From NCBI GenBank assembly GCA_950295325.1, contig OX485807.1, forward strand, positions 2,482,501 through 2,546,500: DNA of 64,000 nucleotides. Reading direction: 5' to 3'. The stretch comes from Polytrichum commune. Lineage: Eukaryota; Streptophyta; Polytrichopsida; Polytrichales; Polytrichaceae. Numbering within the stretch: the stretch's first letter is position 1; each line of letters opens with the position of its first letter. Shown piece by piece: positions 42,077-54,162 of the stretch. The position numbers were made by a program, and so were the translations under genes. The notes below the pieces were generated by a model, which ran no database searches, was not told the origin of the DNA, and saw only the letters and a program-made list of their open reading frames with translations.

Positions 42077-42679
42077 CCCCTTCCGCTCTCTCCTTCTCTC
42101 CCCTCCTTTTTTTTTCTTTCTCTCTTTTTCTTCCTCTCTTCCTCCGCGCCAAACGCCGCTCTTGGAAACACCGCCGCCGCTTTCCATAGCGCCGTGCCAA
42201 GTGCTTCCTTTCGCACCTTTTGCTTTTGTCTTGGTCGCGCCGCTTCCCTTCATTCTTCTTTCTCCTTCATTCCTCTCCTCCTCTCTGATGCTTCTCCTCC
42301 TCTTCTCTCATTCTATTCCTCTTGTTATTGTCTTCCTCTTGTTATTCTCTCTTCTTGGTCCAAAGTGTTAGCTTTGAGTGAGTTCGGAGCGGTTTATTGT
42401 GTTGAACTCCTTACTTGTTTTGTAAATTTCATGCATGGAGTGATTTTAGGTTGAGTAGAAGTGAGCACGGTCGAGTGTGATAGAAAGGTAGAGGTCTTTC
42501 AAATTAGGCCTGAGTTTGCAAGAATCAGGGGGTTTGTGAGAAAGTTTTAGGGTGCTTGAGAGATTCATTGTGTTTCTGAGGTCTTTGTGAGAGTTGTTCT
42601 TTAGTGCCACAACAGAGTTTCTGAGTCTGGTTGTAAGAAGCAGATTGTGAGAGCAGCTTTCAAGAGTTTGAAAGACAAG
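42077..42679 (+). promoter_or_regulatory. 5' untranslated first exon of M3
   Basis: CT-rich start, GCGCC-type block and a GTTTGTGAGAAAG-rich part, ending at the donor CAAG|GTAAGC (42679/42680), the best-scoring of the three M leaders. The 4.1-kb element sits immediately upstream, so expression of this copy may be altered. Confidence 0.5.
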
Positions 42680-42734
42680 GTAAGCAATTTGCATCAGTGT
42701 ACACAATTTGCATCATTCCCTTTAGGTTCCTGTT

Positions 42735-42764
42735 ACATATACAATGCATAAGCATTGTATATGT
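42735..42764 (+). promoter_or_regulatory. Conserved hairpin in the leader intron of M3
   Basis: Perfect 13-bp arms (ACATATACAATGC and GCATTGTATATGT) around ATAA. Homologous to 4280-4315 and 21575-21610. Confidence 0.85.
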
Positions 42765-42794
42765 TGCCCAAGCATTAAACATGCATCTGGAAAC

Positions 42795-43895
42795 ACAGTA
42801 GTTTGGGGAGACGACCCAAACTCATATTAAAATATAATAAATATTTGAATTGTAGCCTAAAATGAACTAAATGTTTGGGTCGTTCGACCCAAACATTGCA
42901 GCCTCTTGTTTGGGTCGAGCGACCCAAACATTGGAGCCTCATTATGTTTGGGTCGCTCGACCCAAACATTACAGGGAGAAGAATTAAACCACATTGTAAA
43001 ATATAAAAGAACTTTGAAAATTAAGTAAATGTTTGGATCGTTCGACCCAAACATTGCAGTCTGAAATGAATGGGTTGAGCTACCTAAATTTGCAGCCTAA
43101 CATGTTTGGGTCGCTCGACCCAAACATTACAAGGAGAAGAACTAAACCACATTGTAAAATATAAAAGAACATTGACAATTAAGTAAATGTTTGGGTCGTT
43201 CGACCCAAACATTGTAGTCTGAAATGATTGGGTTGAGCTACCTAAATTTGCAGCCTAACATGTTTGGGTCGCTCGACCCAAACATTACAAGGAGAAGAAC
43301 TAAACCACATTGTAAAATATAAAAGAACATTGACAATTAAGTAAATGTTTGGGTCGTTCGACCCAAACATTGCAGTCTGAAATGAATGGGTTGAGCTACC
43401 TAAATTTGCAGCCTCATCATGTTTGGGTCGCTCGACCCAAACATTACAGGGAGAAGAACAAACCACATTGTAAAATATAAAAGAACTTTGAAAATTAAGT
43501 AAATGTTTGGATCGTTCGACCCAAACAATGTAGTCTGAAATGATTGGGTTGAGCTACCTAAATTTACAGCCTAACATGTTTCGGTCGGTCGACCCAAACA
43601 TTATACGGAGAAGAACTAAAGCACATTCTAAAATATAAAAGAACTTTGAAAATTAAGTAAATGTTTGGGTCGTTCGACCCAAACATTGCAGTCTGAAATG
43701 AATGGGTTGAGCTACCTAAATTTGCAGCCTCATCATGTTTGGGTCGCTCGACCCAAACATTGCATGGTGACCACCTAAACCACACTTTAAAATCTAAAAG
43801 ATCTTTTAAAACGACTTTGAAAATTAAGTAAATGTTTGGGTCAATCCTCCAAATGTTAAATGCACATTGCAATACTTTGGGTCGATCGACCGAAA
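42795..43895 (+). repeat. Palindrome array in the leader intron of M3
   Basis: About fifteen family palindromes, mostly ATGTTTGGGTCG with centre TT or CT. Much of the array consists of ~158-bp units, each with one TT-centred and one CT-centred palindrome (TT-centred copies near 43187, 43345 and 43503). Each unit also has a weaker GGGTTGAGCTACCTAAA motif that looks like a decayed palindrome. It ends with the conserved variant CGATCGACCGAAAC before the acceptor. Confidence 0.85.
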
Positions 43896-44111
43896 CTCAC
43901 AGTTTCGATTTCTTGGATTGCAGATGACCCCTAAAAAGTGACCAGGTGAAAGGTGGTTCATGCTCGCGCCAGACCACCTTTGGCAGGAGTATGAAACTCC
44001 ACAGGACGATTCTTACGTCCCAAAAGATGGCGTCGTTCTGGCATGGTCCGTTCAGGTGGTGAAGGCATCCATGTTCAAGCTGCTATTCGTGGTGAAGGTG
44101 GGGACCCACGA

Positions 44112-45082
44112 TGTCGCACACCTCTCCATGAGGAGTGCCCGAAACACCATGGGCACAAGGGGGACCCCGGAGTGACACCCGGGACTTGTGGCGCCGTTGG
44201 TGAGAGGGCCCAAGTGATCCTAGTGTGGGTGAGGGCCCCGGGCGTTGGGAACGCCTCCCACCCACGGAGACTAGGAGGCACAAGGGTAAGGCCATGAGCT
44301 ATGCGTAGCTCATGGCATGGTGATTCTAGAATGCTCAAGAACACCTCAATCGGAGGTGTGAGCTAGGAGTTATGGCCATTTGAGTGGGGCGCTGTCCCGG
44401 GACAGCGCCCTGCTACAGCAGTGCCTGGGAGTGATTCCCGGGACTGCCAAGGTTCAAACAGGCATAACTTCCTCAGCACTTGCCCGAATGGGGCAAGTGA
44501 GGAGTCCATCGGCATCTACGTGAAGCGTACATGAAGATGGAGTGGTCAAGTGTTGCATTCAACATCATACAAGGAAGTTATGATGGTCTGAAGCTGCTGG
44601 GGGCTTCTAGGCCCAGCGGCTAAGGGAAAGTGTCCACTTGGCCCCAACTCTTGGTAGAGAGACAAGAGGTTGGTTGACGGTGGGGTAGGGGCCCCGCGTA
44701 GAGTCCTAGAGGCTTATATGGGTGAGGTGGTGTGGCCTCACCCACCCGAGGCCGAACGGCAAGGCCTCCATGGGCATTGGCCCATTGTGAGGCCATAGTT
44801 GCCTAGTATGGTTCGGGTTGTTGTAGTGTTGCTCCGGCAATACGATGATCAACATGGGATTGGACTTCCATGGATGGAAGTCCACATCTAGGAATGGGTT
44901 ACCGATTAAGGGGTGAGTCCCGAAAGCAAAGTAGGAGGGTTGGTTCCCTCCTATGAACTATAAGGTCCGGGGTAGGAGGAGCTAACCATTAGCATGGCGG
45001 TATGCGAAGGGTTAGCGCTCGTAACCTTTGCTAGAAACGAAAATTGGCAAGATTGCTAAGGGGGCTAGCAAGGGTTGCGACA
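44112..45082 (+). repeat. 5' LTR of R2
   Basis: 971 bp, TGTCGC...GCGACA, followed after 2 bp by the tRNA-Met primer-binding site. Confidence 0.92.
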
Positions 45083-45769
45083 CGTGGTATCAGAGCAGGG
45101 TTCCAATATTTGAGCTAGCACTTTGAGGTAGACATGGCTATCAAAAATACGGGTTGTGATGGTGAGCCCGGGGTTTCCAAAAGGTTGTGAGGCTCAAATT
45201 GGAACAAGGATCATGTGCAAATGGAGTTTGACCATACCATTGATTTTAATGGTAATGGTGGGCATGAGGGTGGATTCGGTGAGGAAAATGGAGGTGTCCT
45301 TTGAAAGGGCTCCCGCAAACCTCAAATAGTATTTGGGGCCTAGAATACCGAAAACACCCAAAACCTTGGAGGGTATTAATGTTGGATTGAAATTTCAATT
45401 CGAGATGCTTCGAAGGTTCGGATGTTGAAATGAACTTGGTGCTAATGAGGCACCCGGGGCCTCTTAAGGCCTATGTGCGCTATTCAAACGCACAAATGAA
45501 GGATACACCTAAAACGGACGAGCTTTCTAAGAAATGCATCGTTTTAGGTGGGGTTTTAAAAGCGGGTGGTGGATGCCTTGTTTAAGTCCCCAAGGCTTCT
45601 TGAGGACATGGTGGGGATCAGAAAATTTGCAAGATCATTGAATCCGATGGTCCCGAAGAAAAGTTTGGCGGCGCATCACCACAAGTGGCTTTAGCCAAAG
45701 TTGGTCCCAAAGAAATGAGTGCAAATTGTTTGGTTCATTTTACTTAGGCAAAATATGTTGGTGCCGCTA

Positions 45770-46580
45770 ACGGAATGTTGAAAGGTGGCTTTATGCTTCC
45801 AAGGCAAATCATACTCATGCCGCGGACGGAATGTTGGAAGGTGGGTTTGTCCTACCAAGGCAATTCATGTTCGTGCCGCAGACGGAGTGTGGGAAGGTGG
45901 CTTTGTGCTATCAAGGGAAAACATGTTTGTTTTGTGGACAAATTATTGGAAATTGCTTTTGTGGCACTAAACCAATTCGTCCCACGGACGGAATGTTAAA
46001 AGTTGGCTTTGCGGACCGAGCCAAAACATATTGTTGCGGTGGACCGAGAATTAGATGGTGGCTTTGTGGCCAAGGCTAGTAGCCTTAAGCCAAGGCCAAG
46101 TCATGTATACCTTGAGGCTCAAATGAATGGGAGATATGTCTCATGAGTTGTCAAAGAGGCAACGGACTCTTTCATGAGCCGAAAGCTCACAAGGGGGTTG
46201 GGGCTCGCGGACGGGTAGAGCCGGCAAGCCCACCAAGGTACGGTTTGCAAAGGGCGAACCGCATGAAGCAAAGGACGCGGCGATGCATGTAACCTTTTGA
46301 TGTGGGACATTACATTTTTGTCAAGATTTCACTCTATGTGAAATAAATGAAGTGCATGTCATTGGAAAGGTCACCTTCTTTGAAACTCACATGAGAGATG
46401 TGAGGTGCAAGCCGGTGTGCTTGCGGTGCATTATGATGTGTCATAATGGCAAAGAGATGAAGTTCAAATTGATAAGGACTCCTATGGTAGGAGGACCCAA
46501 GTTGAATTTGGTCTTAATGGACCAAATGAAAAATGGCCAACATAATGGTCGTGGTTCAATTGGAGCAACTCGATAGAACT
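45770..46580 (+). pseudogene. R2 gag/protease-region remnant
   Basis: 45775-46060 holds the same tandem GGAATGTTG...GGTGGCTTTG units as R1. 46352-46576 matches the R1 frame at 27246-27539 (VIGKVTFFETHMRDVRCKPV). No protease signature found. Confidence 0.5.
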
Positions 46581-46733
46581 TATGGGGAGGCTAGGAAAGA
46601 TGGGCCTCCCTTAAACCACTTTGGTGGGATGTTGGGGAGATACAATGATGTATTCACCAATATGTTGCCCAAAAGTTACCGCCAAGGAATGAAAAACAAC
46701 TTTGCTCAACAAGATATTGAGTTCTAGAAGAAT

Positions 46734-47560
46734 GTGGTGAAAAAGAAAGTTGGTGACAAACATGAAGAATATCAAGGCCATCCAAAAGGAGAATTGGTCC
46801 TTGACTCAAGAAAAGGGCTTAGGTCATTTGTTGGCCTAGCCAACTACTACCACCACTTCATTCGAGGTTTTTCTAAGGTTGCTAGGACCTTAGTCAATTT
46901 GTTGAAAGAATGGCTATCCCAAGAGTGGGATGAGCCTTGTCACCAAGTCTTTGGGAAGCTCAAGAGCAAGTTCCCTTCACAAGATGTGGTTAAGTTTCCG
47001 GGTTTTCATAAGCATTTTGAGGTGCACATGGAGACGAAGGACTTTATCATTGGCGGATGTTGATCCAAGATGGATGACCATTGCTTATGAGAGCATTAAG
47101 CTCCATGGTTGTCGAACGTTGTCCGGCTTGTGCAAGAAATGGCTATCCCAAGAGTGGGATGAGCCGTGCCACCAAGCCATTGGGGAGCTTAAGAGCAAGT
47201 TGTCTTTGCCGCCCGTGCTCAAGCTTGCGGAGTTTGCCAAACCTTTTGAGGTGCATACGGGGGCGAGTGACTTTATCATTGGCGGATGTTGATGTAAAAA
47301 AAAAGGATGGCCATTGCATATGGGAGCATGAAGCTCGATGGTTGTCCAACTTGTCAAACAAATGGCTATCCCAAGAGTGGGACTAGCCTTGTCACCAAGT
47401 CTTTGGGGAGCTTAAGAGCAAGTTCTCTTCGCCACCCGTGCTCAAGTTCGTGGAGTTTGACAAACCTTTTGAGGTGCTTACGGGGGCGAGTAACTTTGCC
47501 AATGATAGATTGTTAATGTAAGATGGATGGCCTTTACATATGGGGGCTTGAGGCTCGATG
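46734..47560 (+). pseudogene. R2 reverse-transcriptase tail and tandem RNase H-like segments
   Basis: LRSFVGLANYYHHFIRGFSK is followed by repeats of WLSQEWDEPCHQVFGKLKSK (near 46910, 47139 and 47360) and PFEVHTGASDFIIGGC. As in R1, the palm with YxDD is absent and the segment is tandemly duplicated. Confidence 0.8.
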
Positions 47561-47699
47561 GTTGTCAAAGAAGACAACCAACTCATGACAAAGAACTTCT
47601 TTGCCGTAGTGCATTGCTTGAAGATGTGGCGACATTATTTGGGATCGCACAAAGCAAAGGTCTACATGGAAAATGTGTCCTAAAAGTATTTTAACATAT

Positions 47700-48386
47700 A
47701 CAAGCGCAAGTGAGCGCCAAGTCATTGCGGTGGCATGATAGTTTGGCGCTTATGAAGGTGGATTTGGTCCACAAACCGGACCATGGAAATGTGGTGCCCG
47801 ATGCGCTAAGTAGACGGGAAGAGTTCCAAGCAATGAGAACCATCCAAACCTTGTGGCTAATGTGTGCCGGCGAAGGAAACTTGTGATGCAAGATACGGGA
47901 GGGGTAAATTAACTACCCCGAGGCACAAAAACCTTTAGGTGAGCTTCGCAAGAGCAAGGTGCTTAAAAATGTTAAGTTGGTGGACGGATTGTTCAAGTGC
48001 AAGCAAAGTTGGGTGTATGTGCCACAAGGCAAGTTGAGGCTATCGGTTCTGAAGGAGGAATATGATAGTCCTATTGCCGGCCATAGAGGAGAAAAAGAAA
48101 ACCACCATAGAATGGTGTCAAAGAGGTACCATTGGCGGTGCATAAAGTAGGATATAACCCACTTTGTGAAGGCGTGAATAAAGTGCCAAGTGAACTGAGC
48201 CTCTTAGCAAAAGCAAGGCGGTTTCTCGCAACCGTTGCCTATCCCGTCGGCGCCATGGCATAGTATGTGCATGGACTTGATCACAAGTTTGCCGGAGTCA
48301 CATGGGTATGATGCCATCTTGTTGATGGTAGAGCGGTTTGCCAAGTTGGGACACATGGTGCCGATTATGGGAACCGCCACCGCGTT
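47700..48386 (+). pseudogene. R2 truncated integrase
   Basis: VLKEEYDSPIAGHRGEKENH (zinc-binding part, 47959-48150) and CMDLITSLPESHGYDAILLM (from 48235) are readable. The sequence then runs straight into the 3' LTR at 48387, so the second and third catalytic acids are missing. Confidence 0.8.
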
Positions 48387-49358
48387 TGTCGCGCACCTCT
48401 CCATGAGGAGTGCCCGAAACACCATGGGCACAAGGGGGACCCCGGAGTGACACCCGGGACTTGTGGCGCCGTTGGTGAGAGGGCCCAAGTGATCCTAGTG
48501 TGGGTGAGGTCCCCGGGCGTTGGGAACGCCTCCCATCCACGAAGACTAGGAGGCACAAGGGTAAGGCCATGAGCTATGCGTAGCTCATGGCGTGGTGATT
48601 CTAGAATGCTCAAGAACACCTCAATCGGAGGTGTGAGCTAGGAGTTATGGCCATTTGAGTGGGGCGCTGTCCCGGGACAGCGCCCTGCTACAGAAGTGCC
48701 TGGGAGTGATTCCCGGGACTGCCAAGGTTCAAACAGGCATAACTTCCTCAGCACTTGCCCGAATGGGGCAAGTGAGGAGTGCATCGGCATCTACGTGAAG
48801 CGTACATGAAGATGAAGTGGTCAAGTGTTAGCATTCAACATCATACAAGGAAGTTATGATGGTCTGAAGCTGTGGGGGCTTCTAGGCCCAGCGGCTAAGG
48901 GAAAATGTCCACTTGGCCCCAACTCTTGGTAGAGAGACAAGAGGTTGGTTGACGGTGGGGTAGGGGCCCCGCGTAGAGTCCTAGAGGCTTATATGGGTGA
49001 GGTGGTGTGGCCTCACCCACCCGAGGCCGAACGGCAAGGCCTCCATGGGCATTGGCCCATTGTGAGGCCATAGTTGCCTAGTATGGTTCGGGTTGTTGTA
49101 GTGTTGCTCCGGCACCGCGATGATCAACATAGGATTGGACTTCCATGGATGGAAGTCCACATTGGGGAAATGGGTTACCGATTAAGGGGTGAGTCCCGAA
49201 AGCAAAGTAGGAGGGTTGGTTCCCTCCTATGAACTATTGGTCCGGGGTAAGAGGAGCTATCCATTAGCATGGCGGAATGCGAAGGGTTAGCGACTCGTAA
49301 CCTTTGCTAGAATTGAAAATTGGCAAGATTGCTAAGGGGGCTAGCAAGGGTTGCGACA
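48387..49358 (+). repeat. 3' LTR of R2
   Basis: 972 bp, TG...CA, followed by the CACGA duplication and the remainder of M3 exon 1. Confidence 0.92.
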
Positions 49359-50501
49359 CACGAGCAGCACACCTCGGCAACGCTGACGGGATGGGAGGTT
49401 GCGTCCGTCCAGTCTCTCGGGGACTACGTAGACGTCATACTGGAGAACTCCGCCGTGCAGAACGTCCACCTGTTCATGCACCAGTTCTCCGAGCCCTTCG
49501 ACCCCCTGTACGTCAAGGAGACCTGCGTCGACCCTGAAACCATACAACCGGAGGCCATATTCATAGATGGCAGTGTAACCAACACGAAGGTTGCGAGCAG
49601 GTTCACGAAGTTAAAACAGGCCATCACGGTTCTAAACAAGGCGCTGCAAAGCAAACCCAAGACACAGCAGCCTGTGAGGCGGAAGGCAACGACGGAAGAA
49701 GGCGCAGGGTCCTCAAGACCACAAACTGTGAGGAAACCACGGGCGGTCCCTGTGGAGTCGAGACGGACAAGTACTACAACAACGCCGGCTGACAGCGAGA
49801 CGCCAACGCCATCAACAAGCCGTCAAACGACCCCTTCCAAGAGGGGAAGAGAGTCATCGGTGATGACTGACGAGCCTGTTTCCCCGGAGCTCCGGATGCC
49901 GAAGCTTGGCCAAGAGGTGGATGCAGGCGAAATACAAAAAATAAACACCAACTTTGAAACAAAATGCCTGCACTGCTTCTTTATGGGCAGGGACTTCAAG
50001 TTCGAGGTCAACATTGCGCAGTGCCACCTTGCGCCACCCGAGAAATGTGTCCGAGCCAAGGAGGACGCCTACGTCGACTGGATGGTCGCTCAAATCTTGG
50101 GCGGGCAGTTCAAGGACGACAGGCAGACGATTGTTGTCATGCCACAAGGGTTGAAGAGAATGCCGACGCCTGATATGTGGCCGACAATCTCCAAATGAGA
50201 GTTTTGGTTGATTGACGGGCAGCACAGTGTGGAGGCATCAAAAAAAATCCAGCTGATGACCGAGTGGAACGACCCGAACAACCAGAAGGAGAAACTAAAA
50301 GTTTGGAAGGCTTTGGTGGTTTGGTCGGACAACGAGACGGTCCTCAGCGACATCTCCAGGTTCTTCAACATGGGGAACAAAAAGAGGGCCTATCAGGCAT
50401 CGTGGATCAGAAACATCATGGCCTCGAGGGAGGTGTGGGAGTTTTATGGCAGGCCTCCCAGGGAAAGGGAGAATGCTAAAGATAAGAACCCCAAATGGGA
50501 G

Positions 50502-50707
50502 GTGAGTATGTTTGGGTCGACCGACCCAAACTCTTTCATTGTTTTATTGTCTTCAACAATTTCATAGTTTGGGTCGGTCGACCCAAACTCTTGCATGACT
50601 TTGTTGTCTTTACCAGGTTTATAGTTTGGGTCGATCAACTCAAACTGCTGTTACATTTGTTATTCCATGAGATGTTGTCTAACATGAATTGTTGGCTACG
50701 TGTACAG
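50502..50707 (+). repeat. Intron 1 of M3 with three palindromes
   Basis: Palindromes with centres AC, GT and AT (the last decayed, TCGATCAACTCAAAC), with spacers such as TCTTTCATTGTTTTATTGTC. Phase 0, GAG|GTGAGT to GTACAG|GAC. Confidence 0.9.
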
Positions 50708-52039
50708 GACTTCAAATATCAGATGATCAATAAATTCTCCTCGATAGACAATGCTAACCACAAGCAAAAAAAGTATAACGAGTTGCGAGGAGAAATATAT
50801 TTGATCACCGCGTCCGACTCCGTGTGGGGAAAATGGAGGAGTGTTTTTGAGAAACACGAGACGGGGGACCTTATGGACCCCGACACCGGCATGCTCTTCA
50901 ACCAGAGTACGCGCTTCAAGCAAATGAAGCCTCTGGTGAGGGAGTTCTTCAGAGCGCTTCAAAGTCTTTCCGAGACAGAGATGGGAAAAGCGGCGTCCCA
51001 CATCCTACACGTGGAGACGACGGTGAAGAGATGCTGGGTCCACCCTAAGATCGTCTTCACCAAACCCAAGATCTTCGTCCCTTCATGCTACACCATGAAC
51101 GAATGGACGGAGAACAGGAAGAAGAAGACGACCATCGTCCAGGAGCTGCACAAGCTGGTGCCTGAGAAGAAGCTCATCGTGGACGGGGAGGTCCAAGAGG
51201 CGCACTGGAGGGCCTTCAAAGCCGAATATAAGTTCACCAGTGCGTCCATGGCGGCACTCATGAGGGAGGCGGGAGACGACTTCCTCAGATCCAAGCTCGT
51301 GAAAGGGAGGAGGAACCGGGTGCTTCCCAAACACTCAACGCGGGCCTTCTCCAACTTCATAAAGGAGAAGAAGATCGTCAGTTTCGAAGGCGATGCGCAA
51401 TTCAACATGGTCACCGTCGAGCCTCTCAGGATCCAAGGTTGGCCGGGCTCTGAGTCCAGGAAGGCGATCAGGACTAAAGCCGGGGACCGCTTCCCCTTCG
51501 GAATGATAGACTTCAGGAATATCCCTGGAGCCTCATTCGAGGGGACTATGAGCACCCTTTTTTACGATCCTTTCTTGTCGAAGTTCGTGGACTACGCCAA
51601 CCCCAAATTCAGGGAGGTCGACGTCTGGCTCTGGATTGTCGAGGACAGGAGAGCAGAGCAGGTTTACGAGATCGTGTGCAAATTGCAGCCGGAGTATGCC
51701 GTCTCGAAATCTCACTACGTTGCTGCACCGGCGGAGGGGGCGTACAGCACGTTGAAAGACAAGAAGACGAAGATCATCAACGTGTTGTGCTTGTACTTCG
51801 TGTACAAAGCTGATCTACTTAAGGTGCCCAACCATCCTATAGCCAGGATGGAAAAGCTCTTCCAAGTCCAAGAAGGGTTGGGTACCAGCAGGAGCTTGTA
51901 TGACGAGGCGAAGTACGCCAACTACCCCGCGGATGAGCTGCGCATGGAGTTCTACCTGCGGATGATGAGGACCCTCACCAAGAGAGGGGACTGCATCTTC
52001 AACGTTTTTGGGGGATCCAAACCGAATTTTGCAGCAATG
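50708..52039 (+). CDS. DNA N4/N6-methyltransferase-like exon 2 of M3 (best preserved copy)
   Basis: An open 444-codon exon. The C-terminal part reads DELRMEFYLRMMRTLTKRGD followed by CIFNVFGGSKPNFAAM. This aligns with the end of beta-class amino-methyltransferases (L..R.I...T..GD.VLDPFxGSGTT..AA): the F-x-G-S of the SAM-binding loop is kept, but DP becomes NV and the final G becomes K. Upstream, FPFGMIDFRNI lies where the DPPY catalytic motif is expected, and EVDVWLWIVEDRRAEQVYEI resembles the helix and strand that follow it. No DPPY or NPPY is present. I infer a methyltransferase-derived domain, possibly inactive. ParB-methyltransferase fusions are known in phages and bacteria. Homologous exons are 6391-7721 (one base deleted) and 31163-32494 (one stop). 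Confidence 0.6.
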
Positions 52040-52178
52040 GTAAGCAAAGAACCCTGAAGGCCCTATACGGACGGTTTGGGTCGAGCGACCCAAACTAACT
52101 ATTCTTATTTTGTTTTGGATGTCATTTTTCCTTACTCTTCATTAGTTGATACTAATACTATTGATTTGGATTGTGCAG
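52040..52178 (+). repeat. Intron 2 of M3 with one palindrome
   Basis: A single AG-centred palindrome near 52074. M1 has four and M2 five at this position. The branch-point-like ATACTAATACTATTG precedes TTGTGCAG. Confidence 0.85.
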
Positions 52179-53654
52179 ATGTCTAGGTTGAACATCTACT
52201 CCTATGTGGAGGATGCCGATGTTCAATTTTACAGGACCCAGAAGGCACTGGCCAAGAAAATGGACATCCTCGACTGGATACCCGGATCCTACGTTGAAGA
52301 GATAGTCGAGGGGGGCGAGAATCCTTTGGATATGGCGAGGCGAATCAACCCGGGTGAATTCGCCATGCGTGCCCCCGTTCAATTGCCAGAGCCGCTCATC
52401 GGGTTGCATCCGGACAATCCGTCGATGGGAGCAGGTGGCGAGGTTGGGGAGGAGGGGGAGGAGGGGGAGGAGGAGGAGGAGGAAGCAGAGAAAGTGGAGG
52501 GGGAGGTGGAGGAAGGGGCAACAGGATTCACTCAAGAATCCGAGGCCCCTCAGCGGCAGAAGGCCATGCGGGCTGCCACGCCGCCAAGCAGGCTGGTGCC
52601 CACGTTGACGGTGGACGACGCGAAGGACATGTACTTGAGGGACGCGACGGCCACCTTCAGGGAGCGGAGAAGGATGAAAGGGAAGAAGCTGTACGGGGAC
52701 TATGCAGTGGAGGAGACGATCGCAATAAGCTCCGAGGACGAGGACGACATGGAACTCGCCAAGAGGCTGAGGTCTGATCCTGCCTCCCCTAGAGCGTTCG
52801 CCGGGAATGTGAGGGTGAAACCGGAGGTCCTCACCGTGGAAGAGGCGAACGCAAAAATGCTCCGAGACGAGGAGCAGCGTGTGCGACTGCAGAGGGCTGC
52901 CGCCGAGGAACCCTCGGTCCGCAACGAAGTCGCGGAGTTGAGGGCTCTCTTGTTGGAGCAGGAGCGGCAAAGGGCGATGGCCCCACCTCCGTCCCAGGCG
53001 GAGCTTATCACGCAAGTGATCCAGGGCATGCTGGCGCAGGGATTGGTGATGGCTCCCCCGAGTTCATTCCCGCACTTGCCCGCAGGCTTCCCACCACAGG
53101 ATATCGCCCCACAGCCCACGCTGCAGCATTCCTTCAGCTTCGCACAGTTGCTGCAGCCGCACGCCCATCCTTACGCGCCCGTCCAGCAGGTGGACGACCC
53201 CAACCTTTGGCGCGTCCCCGGAGCGTCCAGCTCGTTGGCGCCCCCGCCGCTCCGGCCTCCCATCCTCTCGCCCCCACACCACCAGCGGGACGACCCCCAC
53301 ATGTTTGGGTTGTCCGACCCAAACAGTGCCGACGTTGCAGCGTCCCAGAGCGACGCTCGCCAAGCAGCAGGGTTTGGGTCGGCCGACCCAAACCCCGTCC
53401 CCGACCAGACCCCGGTGGACGAGCCCATGTTAGATGTTGAAGGCCCGCAAGGGCCTGGTGATACCTCTACTCCTAACCTAGTCGATGAACCAATGCATGA
53501 TGCGCATGCGGAGGTTGGGTTGGGACAAAGGCGTGACAGTCAGCCTTTGCAGGAGCAGGTTGCGGCTGACGTCGTCGTCGGAGGCGGCGGTGACAGAGGT
53601 GGGGCAGCGCACGCGATGCCGGCATCAACGTCGTCAAGGCACGACCAAGGCGAG
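52179..53654 (+). CDS. Exon 3 of M3: acidic, coiled-coil and Pro-rich region
   Basis: 492 open codons. The conserved start SRLNIYSYVEDADVQFYRTQ continues the methyltransferase-like domain. An acidic run (EEGEEGEEEEEEAEKVEGEV) follows, then KKLYGDYAVEETIAISSEDE, and a coiled coil with NEVAELRALLLEQERQRAMA. A Pro-rich part contains two palindrome-encoded FGLSDPN/FGSADPNP motifs. The end TSSRHDQGE is followed by GAG|GTAATG; without splicing it stops after VMH. The LxxLL-type leucines and heptads suggest dimerisation. Confidence 0.7.
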
Positions 53655-54162
53655 GTAATGCACTGACCCCACTCAGTTTGGGTCGGTCGACCCAAACTCC
53701 CTGGGTCTTTGACTTCTTGCCTTGGTCGTGTCCCCTAGCTAGGACGAACTTAGGCCCCCCCCCCCCCGGCACTCGCGCCCTTCGCCACATCCCCCCGACC
53801 ATTCGTTCGTCTACCTACCCCAGCTTGTGACGAAGTCTTCATCACGGCGGCCCGTCTTTTCAAATTTTTCTAGATGTAGAAGTAGGCTAGTTTGAACGCA
53901 TCGTTCAATGTGGCTCCCCCCAATCAAGATGTACATAGAGCATTGTATACAATACAATCACCATTTTTGACTCCTATATACTTGTATATTGTGTTTGAAT
54001 GTATTTTGTATGCTCTTGTCTCTCTTGTATCCCTTGTTGCACCCCCCTCCAAAATGAATCAATTGGTTTTGTGTTTGCACCAAGAATACTCGTTTCGTTA
54101 ATGCTTCGTTTGGACATAGCATGACATAAGTCGCCCCCGTTTTCTCTCGATCGTATCCGCAG
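53655..54162 (+). other. Intron 3 of M3
   Basis: 508-bp intron with one GT-centred palindrome near 53676 shortly after the donor, a C-run near 53757, and the acceptor GTATCCGCAG. Homologous to M2 34292-34782. No gene inside. Confidence 0.65.

Larger units (their letters stand above)
44112..49358 (+). mobile_element. LTR retrotransposon R2 (same family as R1), in M3 exon 1
   Basis: LTRs 44112-45082 (971 bp) and 48387-49358 (972 bp) are flanked by CACGA (44107-44111 and 49359-49363). Primer site TGGTATCAGAGC is at 45085-45096. Plus orientation. The two LTRs differ at several sites (for example TGTCGCACACC against TGTCGCGCACC), so it is older than R1. The internal part is 3.3 kb against 5.1 kb in R1. 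The 3' LTR follows directly after MVPIMGTATAF in the integrase, so the catalytic end of integrase, the C-terminal part and the polypurine tract are deleted. Confidence 0.92.
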
